64,000 nt of DNA, taken from Blastobasis lacticolella. Its lineage: Eukaryota; Arthropoda; Insecta; Lepidoptera; Blastobasidae. Below, piece after piece: positions 63,671 through 64,000 of the stretch; position 1 is the stretch's first letter, and each line of letters begins with the position of its first letter. Below the pieces are notes generated by a model. It was not told the DNA's origin. It searched no databases and was given only the letters and a program-made list of their open reading frames with translations. Where the stretch lies: assembly GCA_905147135.1 (NCBI GenBank), contig LR990041.1:14197907-14261906 (forward strand). Direction: 5' to 3'. The position numbers were made by a program, and so were the translations under genes.

Positions 63671-63865
63671 TCATCTTGACGTTAATGTCCCAATAATGCT
63701 CTCGCGCACGATGGCCCAGGGTCTGCCTTGACCATGATCCAGGATTTGACAGATCAGGTAATTACAGTGGAGCGATTGCCACCTGACTGCCGTGACCCTG
63801 TTACCAGGGGAACCTTAACAGATTGGATCATGGTTACATATTCAGTCGCCTGAATGTGTAACTAT
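63671..63865 (-). mobile_element. SINE family A, 5-prime truncated
   Basis: CATCTTGACGTTAATGTCCC, TTGACCATGATCCAGGATTT, CAGGTAATTACAGTGGAGCG, GGAACCTTAACAGATTGGAT and CAGTCGCCTGAATGTGTAAC, the reversed 3-prime two thirds of the family. The head is absent. Confidence 0.88.
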
Positions 63866-64000
63866 GTTAACTAATTCGTTTAAAAAGGACCCCAAAAACT
63901 GGACCGAAAACTGAGGCTCTATAACCGGCCGAGCGTAATTGGTCAAAGCTACTAAACACGGTTCGTTGCTTAATGTTGGCTCCACTAACAATCCCTTACA

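Noticed and set aside
1..64000. A prokaryotic-style defence or biosynthetic system
   Set aside because: No operon structure, ribosome binding sites or bacterial gene families; the content is eukaryotic mobile elements.

Overview
The window looks like gene-poor, AT-rich nuclear DNA from an insect, most likely a moth or butterfly (Lepidoptera). This is inferred from the repeat repertoire: tRNA-derived SINEs, jockey/CR1-type LINEs whose 3-prime UTR carries the familiar CACCTGATGGAAAGTGGTCACC-like block, RTE LINEs ending in (ATG)n, Helitron-like ends of the type CCCGTGCGAAGCCGGAGCGG, a Ty3/gypsy pol and a Penelope-like remnant. I recognise no host protein-coding gene, rRNA or tRNA gene. Nothing here can be assigned to a species from sequence alone.

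Layout. 1-3 kb: 3-prime half of a broken Ty3/gypsy element and its probable LTR. 4-10 kb: SINE copies (one with a perfect 18-bp target-site duplication), a LINE 3-prime scrap and a 15-bp tandem array. 11-20 kb: LINE fragments, a Helitron-like element, an unexplained GC-rich island at about 16 kb, two inverted-repeat elements and a Penelope-like GIY-YIG remnant. 21.0-24.7 kb: near-complete jockey/CR1-type LINE with an uninterrupted 1026-residue endonuclease-reverse transcriptase ORF. 25-36 kb: truncated LINE ends, one split by a foldback element, plus decayed RTE and LINE pieces. 36.6-39.8 kb: apparently full-length RTE-type LINE with an intact 1023-residue ORF, an (ATG)n tail and a 14-bp target-site duplication. 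41-54 kb: a 615-bp foldback element, SINEs, LINE pseudogenes and small inverted-repeat elements. 58.7 kb: a perfect 27-bp-arm hairpin. 59.9-63.3 kb: a 3.3-kb structure bounded by 500-bp inverted repeats that enclose decayed coding sequence.

How the parts fit together. The two intact LINE ORFs are the only sequences here that look able to make protein. They plausibly supply, or once supplied, the machinery for the other repeats. A short repeat with six copies shares the RTE LINE's 5-prime end and a similar TGATGATG tail but has no ORF, as expected of an internally deleted non-autonomous derivative. Nested insertions (a LINE tail inside such a derivative at 36.2 kb, a foldback inside a LINE end at 26.7 kb) give relative ages.

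The strongest candidates for something undescribed are the 59.9-63.3 kb inverted-repeat structure, the ORF-less RTE derivative family and the unusual number of foldback elements. All family assignments rest on motifs read by eye; no database search was possible.
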